Source: Anaerobacillus alkalidiazotrophicus (GTDB lineage Bacteria; Bacillota; Bacilli; Bacillales_H; Anaerobacillaceae). From it: a stretch of DNA of 50,900 nucleotides. A program made the position numbers and the translations under genes. The stretch is from positions 413,690 through 464,589 of the forward strand of contig NZ_MLQS01000001.1 in NCBI RefSeq assembly GCF_001866055.1, in the 5' to 3' direction. The notes under the pieces were generated by a model that was given only the letters and a program-made list of their open reading frames with translations, made no database searches and was not told where the DNA came from. Positions 1 through 9,761 of this stretch are shown here, in pieces (position 1 is the first letter of the stretch; every line of letters begins with the position of its first letter).

Positions 1-2032
<2,032 letters not shown>

Positions 2033-2106
2033 AGTGTTTGATAAAGCTCAAAATTTTAATCCATTGACGAGATATTTACTATCTCTTTAATTCGCTTGGC
2101 TGTGTG

Positions 2107-2124
2107 TTCAGTTTTCAAAGAACA
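2107..2124 (-). promoter_or_regulatory. boxA-like antitermination element in the rRNA leader
   Basis: The complement reads TGTTCTTTGAAAACTGAA, the conserved leader and spacer element of Bacillus rRNA operons that recruits the Nus antitermination complex. It lies between P2 and the 16S 5' end, as expected. Confidence 0.65.
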
Positions 2125-2153
2125 ATTGTTTCAAAGTTGTTTTCTACAACAAG

Positions 2154-2263
2154 AGTTTAAGTTTATCAAACCGAGCGTATCTTGTCAACAACTTTTTTCT
2201 CAGTAACTTCATTGCTAGATTAGCAACTTAGATAATGTACCATAGAAGCAAAGTAAATGTCAA
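2154..2263 (-). promoter_or_regulatory. tandem rRNA promoters P1 and P2
   Basis: Two sigma-A-type promoters face the 16S. P1 has -35 TTGACA at 2258-2263, an 18-nt spacer and TACATT at 2234-2239, preceded by TGG (extended -10). P2 has -35 TTGACA at 2183-2188, a 17-nt spacer and TAAACT at 2160-2165. P1 begins only about 11 nt past the end of tRNA-Ile, so the rRNA has its own start sites besides any read-through from the tRNA genes. Confidence 0.8.
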
Positions 2264-2273
2264 TACTTTTTTA

Positions 2274-2350
<77 letters not shown>

Positions 2351-2352
2351 AT

Positions 2353-2426
2353 TGGAGCGGGTGATGAGAATCGAACTCACAACATCAGCTTGGAAGGCTG
2401 AGGTTTTACCACTAAACTACACCCGC
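2353..2426 (-). tRNA. tRNA-Gly (TCC)
   Basis: Cloverleaf on the complement beginning GCGGGTG, anticodon loop CTTCCAA, so TCC. Genomic CCA present. Confidence 0.95.
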
Positions 2427-2439
2427 ATATAAAATCTCA

Positions 2440-2516
2440 TGGTCGGGAAGACAGGATTTGAACCTGCGACCCCCTGGTCCCAAACCAGGTGCTCTACCAA
2501 GCTGAGCCACTTCCCG
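2440..2516 (-). tRNA. tRNA-Pro (TGG)
   Basis: Cloverleaf on the complement beginning CGGGAAG, anticodon loop TTTGGGA, so TGG. Genomic CCA present. Confidence 0.95.
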
Positions 2517-2533
2517 AAAAAATATAATTGATA

Positions 2534-2610
2534 TGGCGCGCCCTGAGAGATTCGAACTCCCGACCTTTTGATTCGTAGTCAAACACTCTATCCAGCTGAG
2601 CTAAGGGCGC
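2534..2610 (-). tRNA. tRNA-Arg (ACG)
   Basis: Cloverleaf on the complement beginning GCGCCCT, anticodon loop CTACGAA, so ACG (A34 expected to become inosine). Genomic CCA present. Confidence 0.95.
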
Positions 2611-2651
2611 ATGTTAAAACTTACAGTGTGATAAAATTAAATATAACCAAG

Positions 2652-2734
2652 TGCGGTCGAGAGGACTCGAACCTCCACGGGAGTACTCCCACTAGCCCCT
2701 CAAGCTAGCGCGTCTGCCATTCCGCCACGACCGC
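2652..2734 (-). tRNA. tRNA-Leu (GAG), no encoded CCA
   Basis: Class II cloverleaf with long variable arm beginning GCGGTCG, anticodon loop TTGAGGG, so GAG. After discriminator A the sequence is CTT, so CCA must be added after transcription; all its neighbours encode CCA. The anticodon stem-loop at 2692-2708 resembles the ICEBs1 attachment site known from B. subtilis trnS-leu2. Confidence 0.93.
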
Positions 2735-2781
2735 ATATATAAACAGTAGACCTTGAAGTGAAGTTGTCCTAAAAATAAAAA

Positions 2782-2865
2782 TGGTGCGGGTGAAGGGACT
2801 CGAACCCCCACGTCAAAGACACTAGATCCTAAGTCTAGCGCGTCTGCCAATTCCGCCACACCCGC
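2782..2865 (-). tRNA. tRNA-Leu (TAG)
   Basis: Class II cloverleaf beginning GCGGGTG, anticodon loop CTTAGGA, so TAG. Genomic CCA present, 84 nt in all. Confidence 0.95.
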
Positions 2866-2880
2866 ATTTTTATCAAAACA

Positions 2881-2956
2881 TGGCGGACCCGACCGGGATC
2901 GAACCGGCGATCTCCTGCGTGACAGGCAGGCATGTTAACCGCTACACCACGGGTCC
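2881..2956 (-). tRNA. tRNA-Asp (GTC)
   Basis: Cloverleaf on the complement beginning GGACCCG, anticodon loop CTGTCAC, so GTC. Genomic CCA present. Confidence 0.95.
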
Positions 2957-2968
2957 TAAACATTTAGA

Positions 2969-3044
2969 TGGTGGAGGATGACGGGATCGAACCGCCGACC
3001 CCCTGCTTGTAAGGCAGGTGCTCTCCCAGCTGAGCTAATCCTCC
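2969..3044 (-). tRNA. tRNA-Val (TAC)
   Basis: Cloverleaf on the complement beginning GGAGGAT, anticodon loop CTTACAA, so TAC. Genomic CCA present. Confidence 0.95.
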
Positions 3045-3080
3045 AGGTGAAACTTCTATAAGATAATCGCAACAAAAAAA

Positions 3081-3155
3081 TGGTGACCCGTACGGGATTC
3101 GAACCCGTGTTACCGCCGTGAAAGGGCGGTGTCTTAACCGCTTGACCAACGGGCC
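3081..3155 (-). tRNA. tRNA-Glu (TTC)
   Basis: Cloverleaf on the complement beginning GGCCCGT, anticodon loop TTTCACG, so TTC. Genomic CCA present. Confidence 0.95.
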
Positions 3156-3163
3156 ATAAAAAA

Positions 3164-3254
3164 TGGCGGAGAAGGAGGGATTTGAACCCTCGCGCCGCTC
3201 ACACGACCTACACCCTTAGCAGGGGCGCCTCTTCAGCCACTTGAGTACTTCTCC
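3164..3254 (-). tRNA. tRNA-Ser (GCT)
   Basis: Class II cloverleaf beginning GGAGAAG with a long variable arm, anticodon loop CTGCTAA, so GCT. Genomic CCA present. Confidence 0.95.
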
Positions 3255-3257
3255 TTA

Positions 3258-3332
3258 TGGCTCCACAGGTAGGACTCGAACCTACGACCGATCGGTTAAC
3301 AGCCGATTGCTCTACCACTGAGCTACTGTGGA
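3258..3332 (-). tRNA. tRNA-Asn (GTT)
   Basis: Cloverleaf on the complement beginning TCCACAG, anticodon loop CTGTTAA, so GTT. Genomic CCA present. First tRNA after the cluster promoter. The Asn-Ser-Glu start next to a sprT-like gene matches the B. subtilis trnS locus. Confidence 0.95.
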
Positions 3333-3354
3333 ATAATCACTTCCGACTTAGACT

Positions 3355-3383
3355 ATTTTAACTTGCCCATGTCAGTTTGTCAA
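3355..3383 (-). promoter_or_regulatory. promoter of the tRNA cluster
   Basis: Consensus sigma-A promoter on the complement: TTGACA (3378-3383), exactly 17 nt, TAAAAT (3355-3360), ending about 23 nt before tRNA-Asn. It probably drives all eleven tRNA genes. Confidence 0.85.
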
Positions 3384-3457
3384 CAATATTTTTCTTTTTA
3401 AAATTTCGCCCATCAATTTAGCGACTTTTTAAATTTACCATAGAAGACTGTTTAAAG

Positions 3458-3925
3458 TCAACTTGTTTTATAAGTTTTTTCTCTCCTTATTTTACCTTTA
3501 CATTTCCCACATACATATTTCTTCGTATCAATCAAACGCTTCCTGTTAAACGTCGTTTTACAAGATGTACAAGTATAAACATGTAAAGTCTTACTTTGCC
3601 TTCTAGCTCCCGGAATAGAATCACAGTACATAGAGCCTCCTACTTTTGATAGAAGCTGCTGAAAATCTTTGTCTACATGACGATATCCCCTTTTTTGAAT
3701 ATGCAAGTGGTAATGACATAATTCATGTTTAATTATATCAATTAGCGCCTCTTTCCCAAAATGCTCTAACTGCTTCGGGTTTATTTCTATATTGTGATTC
3801 CCAAGAAGATACCTTCCACCAGTTGTACGTAATCTTGGGTTAAACGTTGCGCGATGTTTAAAAGAAATTCCAAAATACTTATTAGATATTTCCTCAACTA
3901 ACAGCTGCAAGTCATGTTCATTCAT
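3458..3925 (-). CDS. SprT-like zinc metalloprotease-fold protein (YdcK family)
   Basis: A 155-residue SprT-like protein. The metal site HELCH lies near residues 67-71 (HExxH type), and a C-terminal zinc ribbon shows two Cys-x2-Cys pairs around residues 118-142. SprT-like proteins share a fold with the SPRTN proteases; the bacterial YdcK group has no proven substrate that I know of. The ATG is preceded by AAGGGGAAAG, supporting this start. The position between the tRNA cluster and cmpA/tex is the same as for ydcK in B. subtilis. Length is normal for the family; the exact role is unknown. Confidence 0.9.
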   Translation of the reverse strand: MNEHDLQLLVEEISNKYFGISFKHRATFNPRLRTTGGRYLLGNHNIEINPKQLEHFGKEALIDIIKHELCHYHLHIQKRGYRHVDKDFQQLLSKVGGSMYCDSIPGARRQSKTLHVYTCTSCKTTFNRKRLIDTKKYVCGKCKGKIRREKTYKTS

Positions 3926-4145
3926 GAATGTCTTTCCCCTTATTAGTTATTGTTTATTTGAAAATCAATCGTACAAGAACGAATTTAATTACTAAATTAT
4001 TCTTAGCAAAAATCAAAAAAATCATCAACAATGACAACCTTCCGTTCATATACTATACATACTACCACATCATAGAATAATTCTATTATAAAAACTTTCA
4101 ACTTAACATACTCGCTCTTAATCATTAAAGACTAGTCTTGTTTTT

Positions 4146-4153
4146 CATACACT
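4146..4153 (+). promoter_or_regulatory. possible sigma-E -10 element for cmpA
   Basis: CATACACT fits the mother-cell sigma-E -10 consensus CATACAnT exactly and lies 22 nt before the cmpA GTG. No convincing -35 was found at normal distance, and a start here would leave almost no leader before the ribosome binding site, so this is tentative. Confidence 0.3.
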
Positions 4154-4175
4154 AATAAAGGAAGGGGGACTTCCG

Positions 4176-4316
4176 GTGCCTGACTGGCTACAAAAGCAAA
4201 TAAAAAATGCTTTCCTCGAAAAAAACACTCAACAAATCCGTTTGTTAAACCAATGCTGGTTTTACTACCATCGGAGGTATGAACCAAACAACACCCACAA
4301 AAAACAAACAAAATAG
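4176..4316 (+). CDS. cmpA: cortex morphogenetic protein CmpA
   Basis: A 46-codon gene starting with GTG behind GAAGGGGG. The product begins (M)PDWLQKQIKNAFLEKN and has the core QIRLLNQCWFYY, which matches my memory of the CmpA family (PxWLKxQ, FLEK, LLNQCW). In B. subtilis CmpA acts with SpoIVA and ClpXP in spore envelope quality control and affects cortex assembly. It sits between the ydcK and ydcI/tex genes there, as it does here. The tail after CWFYYHRRYE is longer and more polar than the short B. subtilis tail (inference from memory). The gene is easily missed because of its size and non-ATG start. Confidence 0.88.
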   Translation: MPDWLQKQIKNAFLEKNTQQIRLLNQCWFYYHRRYEPNNTHKKQTK

Positions 4317-4320
4317 AGAG

Positions 4321-4346
4321 AAGAGGGGATAATGAAATCCCCTCTT
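4321..4346 (+). terminator. hairpin after cmpA
   Basis: Inverted repeat AAGAGGGGAT with ATCCCCTCTT and a 6-nt loop, five bases after the cmpA stop. Followed by CTTG rather than a clear T-run, so an imperfect terminator; it may also serve tex from the other side. Confidence 0.5.
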
Positions 4347-4431
4347 CTTGTATAGGACCACTATCTAGAGGCTATAACCAGACTTTCAGTCAATTCCGAT
4401 CGATAAGGTTCTACTCTACTAAATCTGTACT

Positions 4432-6606
4432 TTATATCTGATTTTCTGGTTTAAGCATCGTTAACGCAATACGTTGTTTCTTAATATCAACAGAATCAAC
4501 CCAAACTGTAACAACATCACCCACAGAAACAACTTCCATTGGATGTTTGACAAAACGATTAGTTAATTTCGATATATGAACAAGCCCATCTTGTTTAACC
4601 CCAATATCTATGAAAGCCCCAAAGTCCACAACGTTTCTAACAGTACCTTGTAACTCCATACCACTCTTTAAATCTTCCATCTGTAAGACATCTTTCTTTA
4701 AAAGCGGTGTAGCAACCTCGTCCCTCGGGTCTCTTCTCGGTCTAATAAGTGCATCAATAATATCCTTTAATGTAGGGATCCCAATACCTAGCTCTGCCGC
4801 AACTTCTTGTAGATTAAGCTGTTTTAGCTGCTCGCTTAATTCAGCCGATCCGATTTGATCAGTCCTAGCACCTAATCGTTTCAAGATCTTCTTCGTCTCT
4901 TGATAGCTCTCAGGATGAATTCCCGTCTGATCTAGCGGCTCTTCCCCATCAGTGACTCTCAAAAACCCAATACACTGTTCATACGTTTTAGCACCTAATC
5001 GAGGAATTTTTTTCAGTTGTGTTCGATTAACAAACTTCCCTTCTTCTTCTCGCTTTTTAACAATATTATTAGCCACTGTTTTTGATAAACCAGAAACATA
5101 TTGCAGTAGCGAACTCGAAGCAGTATTTACATTTACACCCACCTGATTTACAACCGTTTCAACAACAAAAGTCAAAGAATCGTTAAGCTTTGATTGAGTC
5201 ACATCGTGCTGATATTGACCTACCCCAACAGATTTAGGGTCAATTTTTACTAGCTCCGCTAACGGATCCTGCAATCGCCTTGCAATCGAAATCGCACTTC
5301 GCTCTTCTACTTGTAAATCAGGGAACTCCTCTCTTCCTAACGGTGAAGCTGAGTAAACACTTGCTCCAGCTTCATTAACAATTAAATAATAAACGTCTTT
5401 ATTCGTCTCTTTTATTACATCGGCAATAAACTGTTCAGTTTCCCTCGAAGCAGTTCCATTCCCGATAGCAATGACCTCTATAGAATATTTTTTTATTAAA
5501 TCTTGAACAATTTGTTTCCCTTTTTCAACCTCATTCTTTGGCGGTGTAGGGTATATAACCGAAATATGTAATACCTTTCCAGTTTCATCGATAACCGCCA
5601 ATTTACAACCTGTCCGATAAGCAGGGTCTACCCCTAATGCGACTCTCCCTTTTAATGGTGGTTGTAATAAAAGGTTCCTAAGATTTTCCGAAAATATGTG
5701 TATTGCTTGATCTTCTGCTTTTTCAGAAAGTTCTTTTCGAATTTCACGGTCAATTGACGGCTCAATTAGCCTTTTATAGCTATCAGCTATTGTCTCCTTG
5801 ATATACGACGTTACAGGCGATTGCGAATTTTTTATATACTTCTTTTCAATCAACGTAATAATTCGATCTAATGGAGCAGATAGCGATACCTTTAATATCG
5901 CTTCTTTTTCACCTCTATTTAAAGCTAATATACGGTGCGGTACAATTTTTCCAATTTGTTCTTCATATTCGTAATACATTTCGTAAACGTTTTTTTCATC
6001 TTTTTCCTGGTCTTTTACAAGAGAGATGATTTTTCCTTCTTTATACGTCATTTGGCGTATAAGTTTTCGTATCTCTGCATCATCAGAAATCCACTCAGCA
6101 ATAATATCTTGTGCTCCTGATATTACATCCTCAATTGTATGAACTTCCTTTTCCTCTGAAATATAATCTTTAGCGACCTCTTGAACATTCCCCTCAGCCG
6201 GAAATGAAAACAACCACTGAGCAAAAGGTTCGAGCCCTTTCTCCTTAGCAACAGTTGCACGAGTTCGACGCTTTTGTTTATAAGGGCGATAAAGGTCTTC
6301 CACCTCTTGTAATTTTGTGGCTTTCAAAATAGATTGCTTAAGTTCATCTGTCAGTTTATTTTGTTCCTGAATGATGCGGATAACTTCTTCTTTTCTTGTT
6401 TCTAAATTATTTATGTATGTCCACCTTTCAACAATAGTTCTAATTTGAACTTCATCTAGGGAACCTGTTAACTCTTTTCGATAACGAGCAATAAAAGGTA
6501 CTGTATTACCTTCCTCTATTAAACCTATTACGCTTTCAATTGCTTTAATCGAAAACGATGTCTCTTTCGCGAGTAACTGAAGCATCTTTTGTTTTTTTTC
6601 TTCCAT
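4432..6606 (-). CDS. tex: Tex family RNA-binding transcription accessory protein
   Basis: A 724-residue Tex protein (YdcI in B. subtilis). N-terminal helical Tex domain, a YqgF/RNase H-like central domain (GRVALGVDPAYRTGCKLAV), helix-hairpin-helix repeats (VSGLSKTVANNIV; IPRLGAKTYEQCIGFLR), and a C-terminal S1 RNA-binding domain (GTVRNVVDFGAFIDIGV). The family binds nucleic acid and influences transcription; its exact role is unclear. I start it at 6606 because GGAAGGGAG lies about 10 nt upstream; an in-frame ATG eight codons earlier has no ribosome binding site. It has its own unit, separated from sigB by a repeat element. Confidence 0.94.
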   Translation of the reverse strand: MEEKKQKMLQLLAKETSFSIKAIESVIGLIEEGNTVPFIARYRKELTGSLDEVQIRTIVERWTYINNLETRKEEVIRIIQEQNKLTDELKQSILKATKLQEVEDLYRPYKQKRRTRATVAKEKGLEPFAQWLFSFPAEGNVQEVAKDYISEEKEVHTIEDVISGAQDIIAEWISDDAEIRKLIRQMTYKEGKIISLVKDQEKDEKNVYEMYYEYEEQIGKIVPHRILALNRGEKEAILKVSLSAPLDRIITLIEKKYIKNSQSPVTSYIKETIADSYKRLIEPSIDREIRKELSEKAEDQAIHIFSENLRNLLLQPPLKGRVALGVDPAYRTGCKLAVIDETGKVLHISVIYPTPPKNEVEKGKQIVQDLIKKYSIEVIAIGNGTASRETEQFIADVIKETNKDVYYLIVNEAGASVYSASPLGREEFPDLQVEERSAISIARRLQDPLAELVKIDPKSVGVGQYQHDVTQSKLNDSLTFVVETVVNQVGVNVNTASSSLLQYVSGLSKTVANNIVKKREEEGKFVNRTQLKKIPRLGAKTYEQCIGFLRVTDGEEPLDQTGIHPESYQETKKILKRLGARTDQIGSAELSEQLKQLNLQEVAAELGIGIPTLKDIIDALIRPRRDPRDEVATPLLKKDVLQMEDLKSGMELQGTVRNVVDFGAFIDIGVKQDGLVHISKLTNRFVKHPMEVVSVGDVVTVWVDSVDIKKQRIALTMLKPENQI

Positions 6607-6709
6607 TTTACGCCAACTCCCTTCCTTCATATTTATCTATTTTATATAAACGATTAAAGAAAATAAAGAAAACAGCTAGACTTTTTTTACCAAGAGATAC
6701 ATAGTAACA

Positions 6710-7050
6710 AGAAAAGCGCAAGCGCCTTGGTCACGAGCAGCTGCTCCTGTGCCACTCCGTTTGCTCGTCGCAAAGCCGCTTCGAAGTAATCCAAGTAGTA
6801 GCTTCACTGGGGCGGCCTTTGACAGAAGCCGCTCTTTGGCTTCCCCGTGCTTCTGCGTCTACTAGTAAAGCTCTGAGGTAGGCTTCCTCGAAGCAGTGTT
6901 TTGTGCGGCGAGTAACCGCAGGAGCAAAGCTGCATGGAGATATTCAGAGGAGTATTTCATGTAGTAATTGAAGTCAGTTGCTTGACTGAAGTGACCGAGC
7001 TCGTAGGCTGCTTGCGCTAGACAGTTTCTAAGTTGGAAATTTTATACTTT
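6710..7050. repeat. repeat family C, copy 1 (GCGCAAGC-ended structured element)
   Basis: A GC-rich island between tex and sigB with no gene. It opens with GAAAAGCGCAAGCGCC and closes with GCTTGCGCTAGAC followed by GTTTCTAAGTTGGAAATT. The terminal parts AGCGCAAGC and GCTTGCGCT are perfect complements. The interior can form several further hairpins. A second, shorter copy with the same ends is at 37942-38090. I recall similar GCGCAAGCGCC-type elements in many Bacillaceae genomes, without known function. Confidence 0.75.
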
Positions 7051-7136
7051 TTTACCTTGACAAAAAAAGGATGACTTTTCATGTTAGTCACCCCCTTTAA
7101 AGAAATTCTTCACTGTTAGTTTGGCCTTGTCCATGA

Positions 7137-7919
7137 TTAGCTTTCCGAAGCATCGGTTGGTAAGGATTTCTGTACTTTCTCCAACGCCCTTCTTTGCAAA
7201 CGGGATACGTGCATTTGTGATATCCCTAACTTTTTGCCAATTTCCTTCTGACTAAGACCTTCATAATAAACACAATATAATATTTGTTTTTCCATATCAT
7301 TCAACACCGAAAAGACTTTCTCAATTAATAGCTGCTGATCGGTTCTTTCATAACCAGTATCAGTTGCCCCAACTAAATCTAACAATGTCACAGTTCCACC
7401 TTCTTGATCAGTATCAATCGAACGATCGACAGAGAGGGCATGATAACTCCTTGACATTTCCATCGTCTCTAACACTTCTTCTTCTGTCACATCTAAAAAA
7501 CCAGCTATTTCATAAACCTTTGGTGAACGTTGCAATTCTGTTGTTAGTTTTTCAACTGCATTCTTTATTTTTGGACCTAATTCTTTTATTCTTCTAGGCA
7601 CGTGTACACTCCAGGTTTTATCTCTAATGTATCTTTTTATTTCACCTATAATTGTTGGTACAGCATACGATTCAAAACTGCGTCCATAAGATGAGTCAAA
7701 CCTTCGCAAAGCTGCTAAAAGACCTATCATCCCCACTTGAATAAGGTCATCACCATAATCTTTACCTTTTGAAAACTTTCTTGCTAACATATACACTAAC
7801 GCTTCATACCTTTTTACTAATATGACTTGTGTTTCTTCTGAATTCGACCGCTGAAAGTCTTTGATCAATTGTTCAATTTGATTGTCGATCTGTAGTTGTT
7901 GCTGAAAATCTTCCGACAT
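7137..7919 (-). CDS. sigB: RNA polymerase sigma factor SigB
   Basis: A 260-residue sigma-70 family factor, the general stress sigma factor of Bacillaceae. Region 2 shows DLIQVGMIGLLAALRRFD, followed by PTIIGEIKRYIRDKTWSVHV. Region 4 ends with the helix-turn-helix SQKEIGKKLGISQMHVSRLQ. Start: ATG at 7919 behind GAGGTGG with a 6-nt gap; an upstream in-frame GTG at 7934 is less likely. It overlaps rsbW by 47 nt, so translation is probably coupled. Last gene of rsbUVW-sigB; no rsbX follows, only a repeat element. Confidence 0.95.
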   Translation of the reverse strand: MSEDFQQQLQIDNQIEQLIKDFQRSNSEETQVILVKRYEALVYMLARKFSKGKDYGDDLIQVGMIGLLAALRRFDSSYGRSFESYAVPTIIGEIKRYIRDKTWSVHVPRRIKELGPKIKNAVEKLTTELQRSPKVYEIAGFLDVTEEEVLETMEMSRSYHALSVDRSIDTDQEGGTVTLLDLVGATDTGYERTDQQLLIEKVFSVLNDMEKQILYCVYYEGLSQKEIGKKLGISQMHVSRLQRRALEKVQKSLPTDASES

Positions 7920-8367
7920 TTTGTTCCACCTCACCTCTTTGTAGGAACTTAGTCATAACAACAATAACCCCAATATCATTTCTAATCTCAACTTTATCCA
8001 TTAAGGTTTCAATTAAAAACAAACCCAGACCACCTTCTTTTAAATCAGCAATTGGTTTATTTGTATTAACTGGTCCAAAATCGCCCCTTGATTTCTCTAG
8101 AGAAAAACTCTGACCTCGGTCTGCTACCATAACTTCCAATCGGTCTGGATATACTCCGCAACCCACAGTCATTTGACCACCTTCATCGTTATATGCATGA
8201 TCAACAACATTTGTACACGCTTCGGCTACCGCGATCTTAATATCTTCGATTTCATCATACGAATACCCTAACCGATTGGCTATTCCCGATATGGTTAATC
8301 GGATTACACCGACGTATTCAGGCTTCGCCGGTAATTTCATCTCTATATAATCAGATGTTTGGCTCAC
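7873..8367 (-). CDS. rsbW: anti-sigma-B factor / serine kinase RsbW
   Basis: A 164-residue GHKL-fold kinase that binds SigB and phosphorylates RsbV. Visible motifs: N-box EACTNVVDHAY, G1 DRGQSF, G2 GGLGLFLI. Starts with GTG in a GTGA overlap with the rsbV stop, so the two are translationally coupled. It extends into sigB. Length is close to the usual 160. Confidence 0.95.
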   Translation of the reverse strand: MSQTSDYIEMKLPAKPEYVGVIRLTISGIANRLGYSYDEIEDIKIAVAEACTNVVDHAYNDEGGQMTVGCGVYPDRLEVMVADRGQSFSLEKSRGDFGPVNTNKPIADLKEGGLGLFLIETLMDKVEIRNDIGVIVVMTKFLQRGEVEQNVGRFSATTTDRQSN

Positions 8368-8696
8368 TTCTCTTCCTCCCTCATACTTTCATCGATGTTC
8401 ATTACTTCATCTAACCCTGTAATATGAAATAATCTTCTCACTCGTTCAGTCATCCCAATGAGTTTAATAGAACTATCATGTTTGTGGGAAGATTTTAATG
8501 CTCCAATGAAAGTCCCCAATCCAATACTATCAATATAATTCACCTGAGATAAATCAATAATTATTTCATTTCCTTCTACTTCTGTTAAATGAAGGAGAGT
8601 TTCATTAAGTTTTTTCGCTGTATAAACATCTACTTCTCCATTTAGAATTAAGTACTGCTTTCCCACTTTTTCTATTTGTATAATTTCCAAATTCAA
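8364..8696 (-). CDS. rsbV: anti-sigma factor antagonist RsbV
   Basis: A 110-residue STAS protein. The conserved phosphorylation site is Ser57 in NYIDSIGLGTF (Ser56 in B. subtilis). Dephosphorylated RsbV binds RsbW and frees SigB. Start codon is TTG, with GGAGGG about 6 nt upstream. A SigB-type promoter precedes it, within the end of rsbU, as in B. subtilis. Confidence 0.95.
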   Translation of the reverse strand: MNLEIIQIEKVGKQYLILNGEVDVYTAKKLNETLLHLTEVEGNEIIIDLSQVNYIDSIGLGTFIGALKSSHKHDSSIKLIGMTERVRRLFHITGLDEVMNIDESMREEEK

Positions 8697-8727
8697 TTTT
8701 GTCCCTCCTCACAATCACAATCTTTAT

Positions 8728-8753
8728 ATACCACTAATATGAATTTTTTAAAC
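8728..8753 (-). promoter_or_regulatory. SigB-dependent autoregulatory promoter before rsbV
   Basis: On the complement: GTTTAA (8748-8753), 14 nt, TGGTAT (8728-8733). The -35 is a perfect sigma-B consensus and the -10 matches GGGTAT at five of six positions. The location (3' end of rsbU, upstream of rsbV) is the one used for sigB autoregulation in B. subtilis. Confidence 0.8.
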
Positions 8754-9761
8754 GTTTCTTCTAATAATCATTAAAGTAAAATCATCTTTCAAACTATAAT
8801 TTTGGATTTTTTCTAACTCAGAATAAACGCTATCTACCATTTCTTGAGCAGATAAATGTATATATTTTTTTATTATCCTCGTAATCTCGACCCTTTCTAG
8901 AAATCCTTCATCAGTCCGGCACTCTGTGACACCATCAGAAAGAAGGATAATTAAGTCATTTTCCATTACTTCTCGTTCATACTCTATAAATTTTGCTTTT
9001 TTACTTAAACCGAGCACTACCCCCTTCGTAGTTAAGTCATAAAACTCTCCTGTTCTATGGCAATAATAAAGGCCCGGTTCATGCCCTGCACCTGAATACC
9101 GAAATACGTGTCCATTTAAGTCATACGAACCAAATACCATCGTTATAAACATATTAGAGCCAATATTCTGCTCAACAACTCTATTTAAATTTTCTAATAG
9201 AGCATTAGGTTGCAAGCGTAATTCAGGTAAACTTTCCAAAGCATATTTAATCATAGACATACAAAGGGCAGCTGGTACTCCTTTACCGATAATATCAGCA
9301 ACAGCCACTCCTAGGTGCTCTTGTTCATCATGGATGAAATGATAGTAGTCACCACTAACGGCATTTGCGGCAACACTTTTAATGCCAATATCGAGTTTTG
9401 GTGTTTTAGGAACAACTTTCGGAAACAACTCTTGTTGCATCTTTGCTGCAACTGACAATTCAGAATCCAATTGTTTTTGCCGGTCTCTTAAACTTTGATG
9501 TTCTTGATAGGCTAATCCGTAACTAACCATCACTTCAAGTAGTAGGTCGTTTGTATCCACTACTTCCTTAGGTAAGTTAGGAAGTAGCTCTTTAATAACG
9601 GATACATGAAGACCCACCATATCCTCTGGCGAAACACTTTCTTTGGTTATATCGACAGAAAATTTTCGAGCTTCATGAAACGAACGTTGACTGTCTGTCT
9701 TTAAGTATTTTTCAATAATTGTTTTATAGTCCGCGCGTAGCTTCTCACTCTTTTTTTCCAT
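8748..9761 (-). CDS. rsbU: serine phosphatase RsbU
   Basis: A 337-residue PP2C/SpoIIE-type phosphatase that dephosphorylates RsbV. The N-terminal ~90 residues form the RsbU_N domain that binds RsbT in B. subtilis (KELLPNLPKEVVDTNDLLLEV is recognisably conserved). The catalytic domain shows SGDYYHF, ADIIGKGVPAALCMSMIKYA, SDGVTECRT and DDFTLMII. The ATG follows GAAAGGGGAAGCTT. Unlike B. subtilis, no rsbR-rsbS-rsbT genes precede it, although the RsbT-binding domain is kept. Confidence 0.94.
   Translation of the reverse strand: MEKKSEKLRADYKTIIEKYLKTDSQRSFHEARKFSVDITKESVSPEDMVGLHVSVIKELLPNLPKEVVDTNDLLLEVMVSYGLAYQEHQSLRDRQKQLDSELSVAAKMQQELFPKVVPKTPKLDIGIKSVAANAVSGDYYHFIHDEQEHLGVAVADIIGKGVPAALCMSMIKYALESLPELRLQPNALLENLNRVVEQNIGSNMFITMVFGSYDLNGHVFRYSGAGHEPGLYYCHRTGEFYDLTTKGVVLGLSKKAKFIEYEREVMENDLIILLSDGVTECRTDEGFLERVEITRIIKKYIHLSAQEMVDSVYSELEKIQNYSLKDDFTLMIIRRNV

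Noticed and set aside
2964..3149. 61-codon minus-strand frame across tRNA-Val and tRNA-Glu
   Set aside because: It runs through two tRNA genes; the protein-like pattern comes from the conserved T-loop and anticodon arms.
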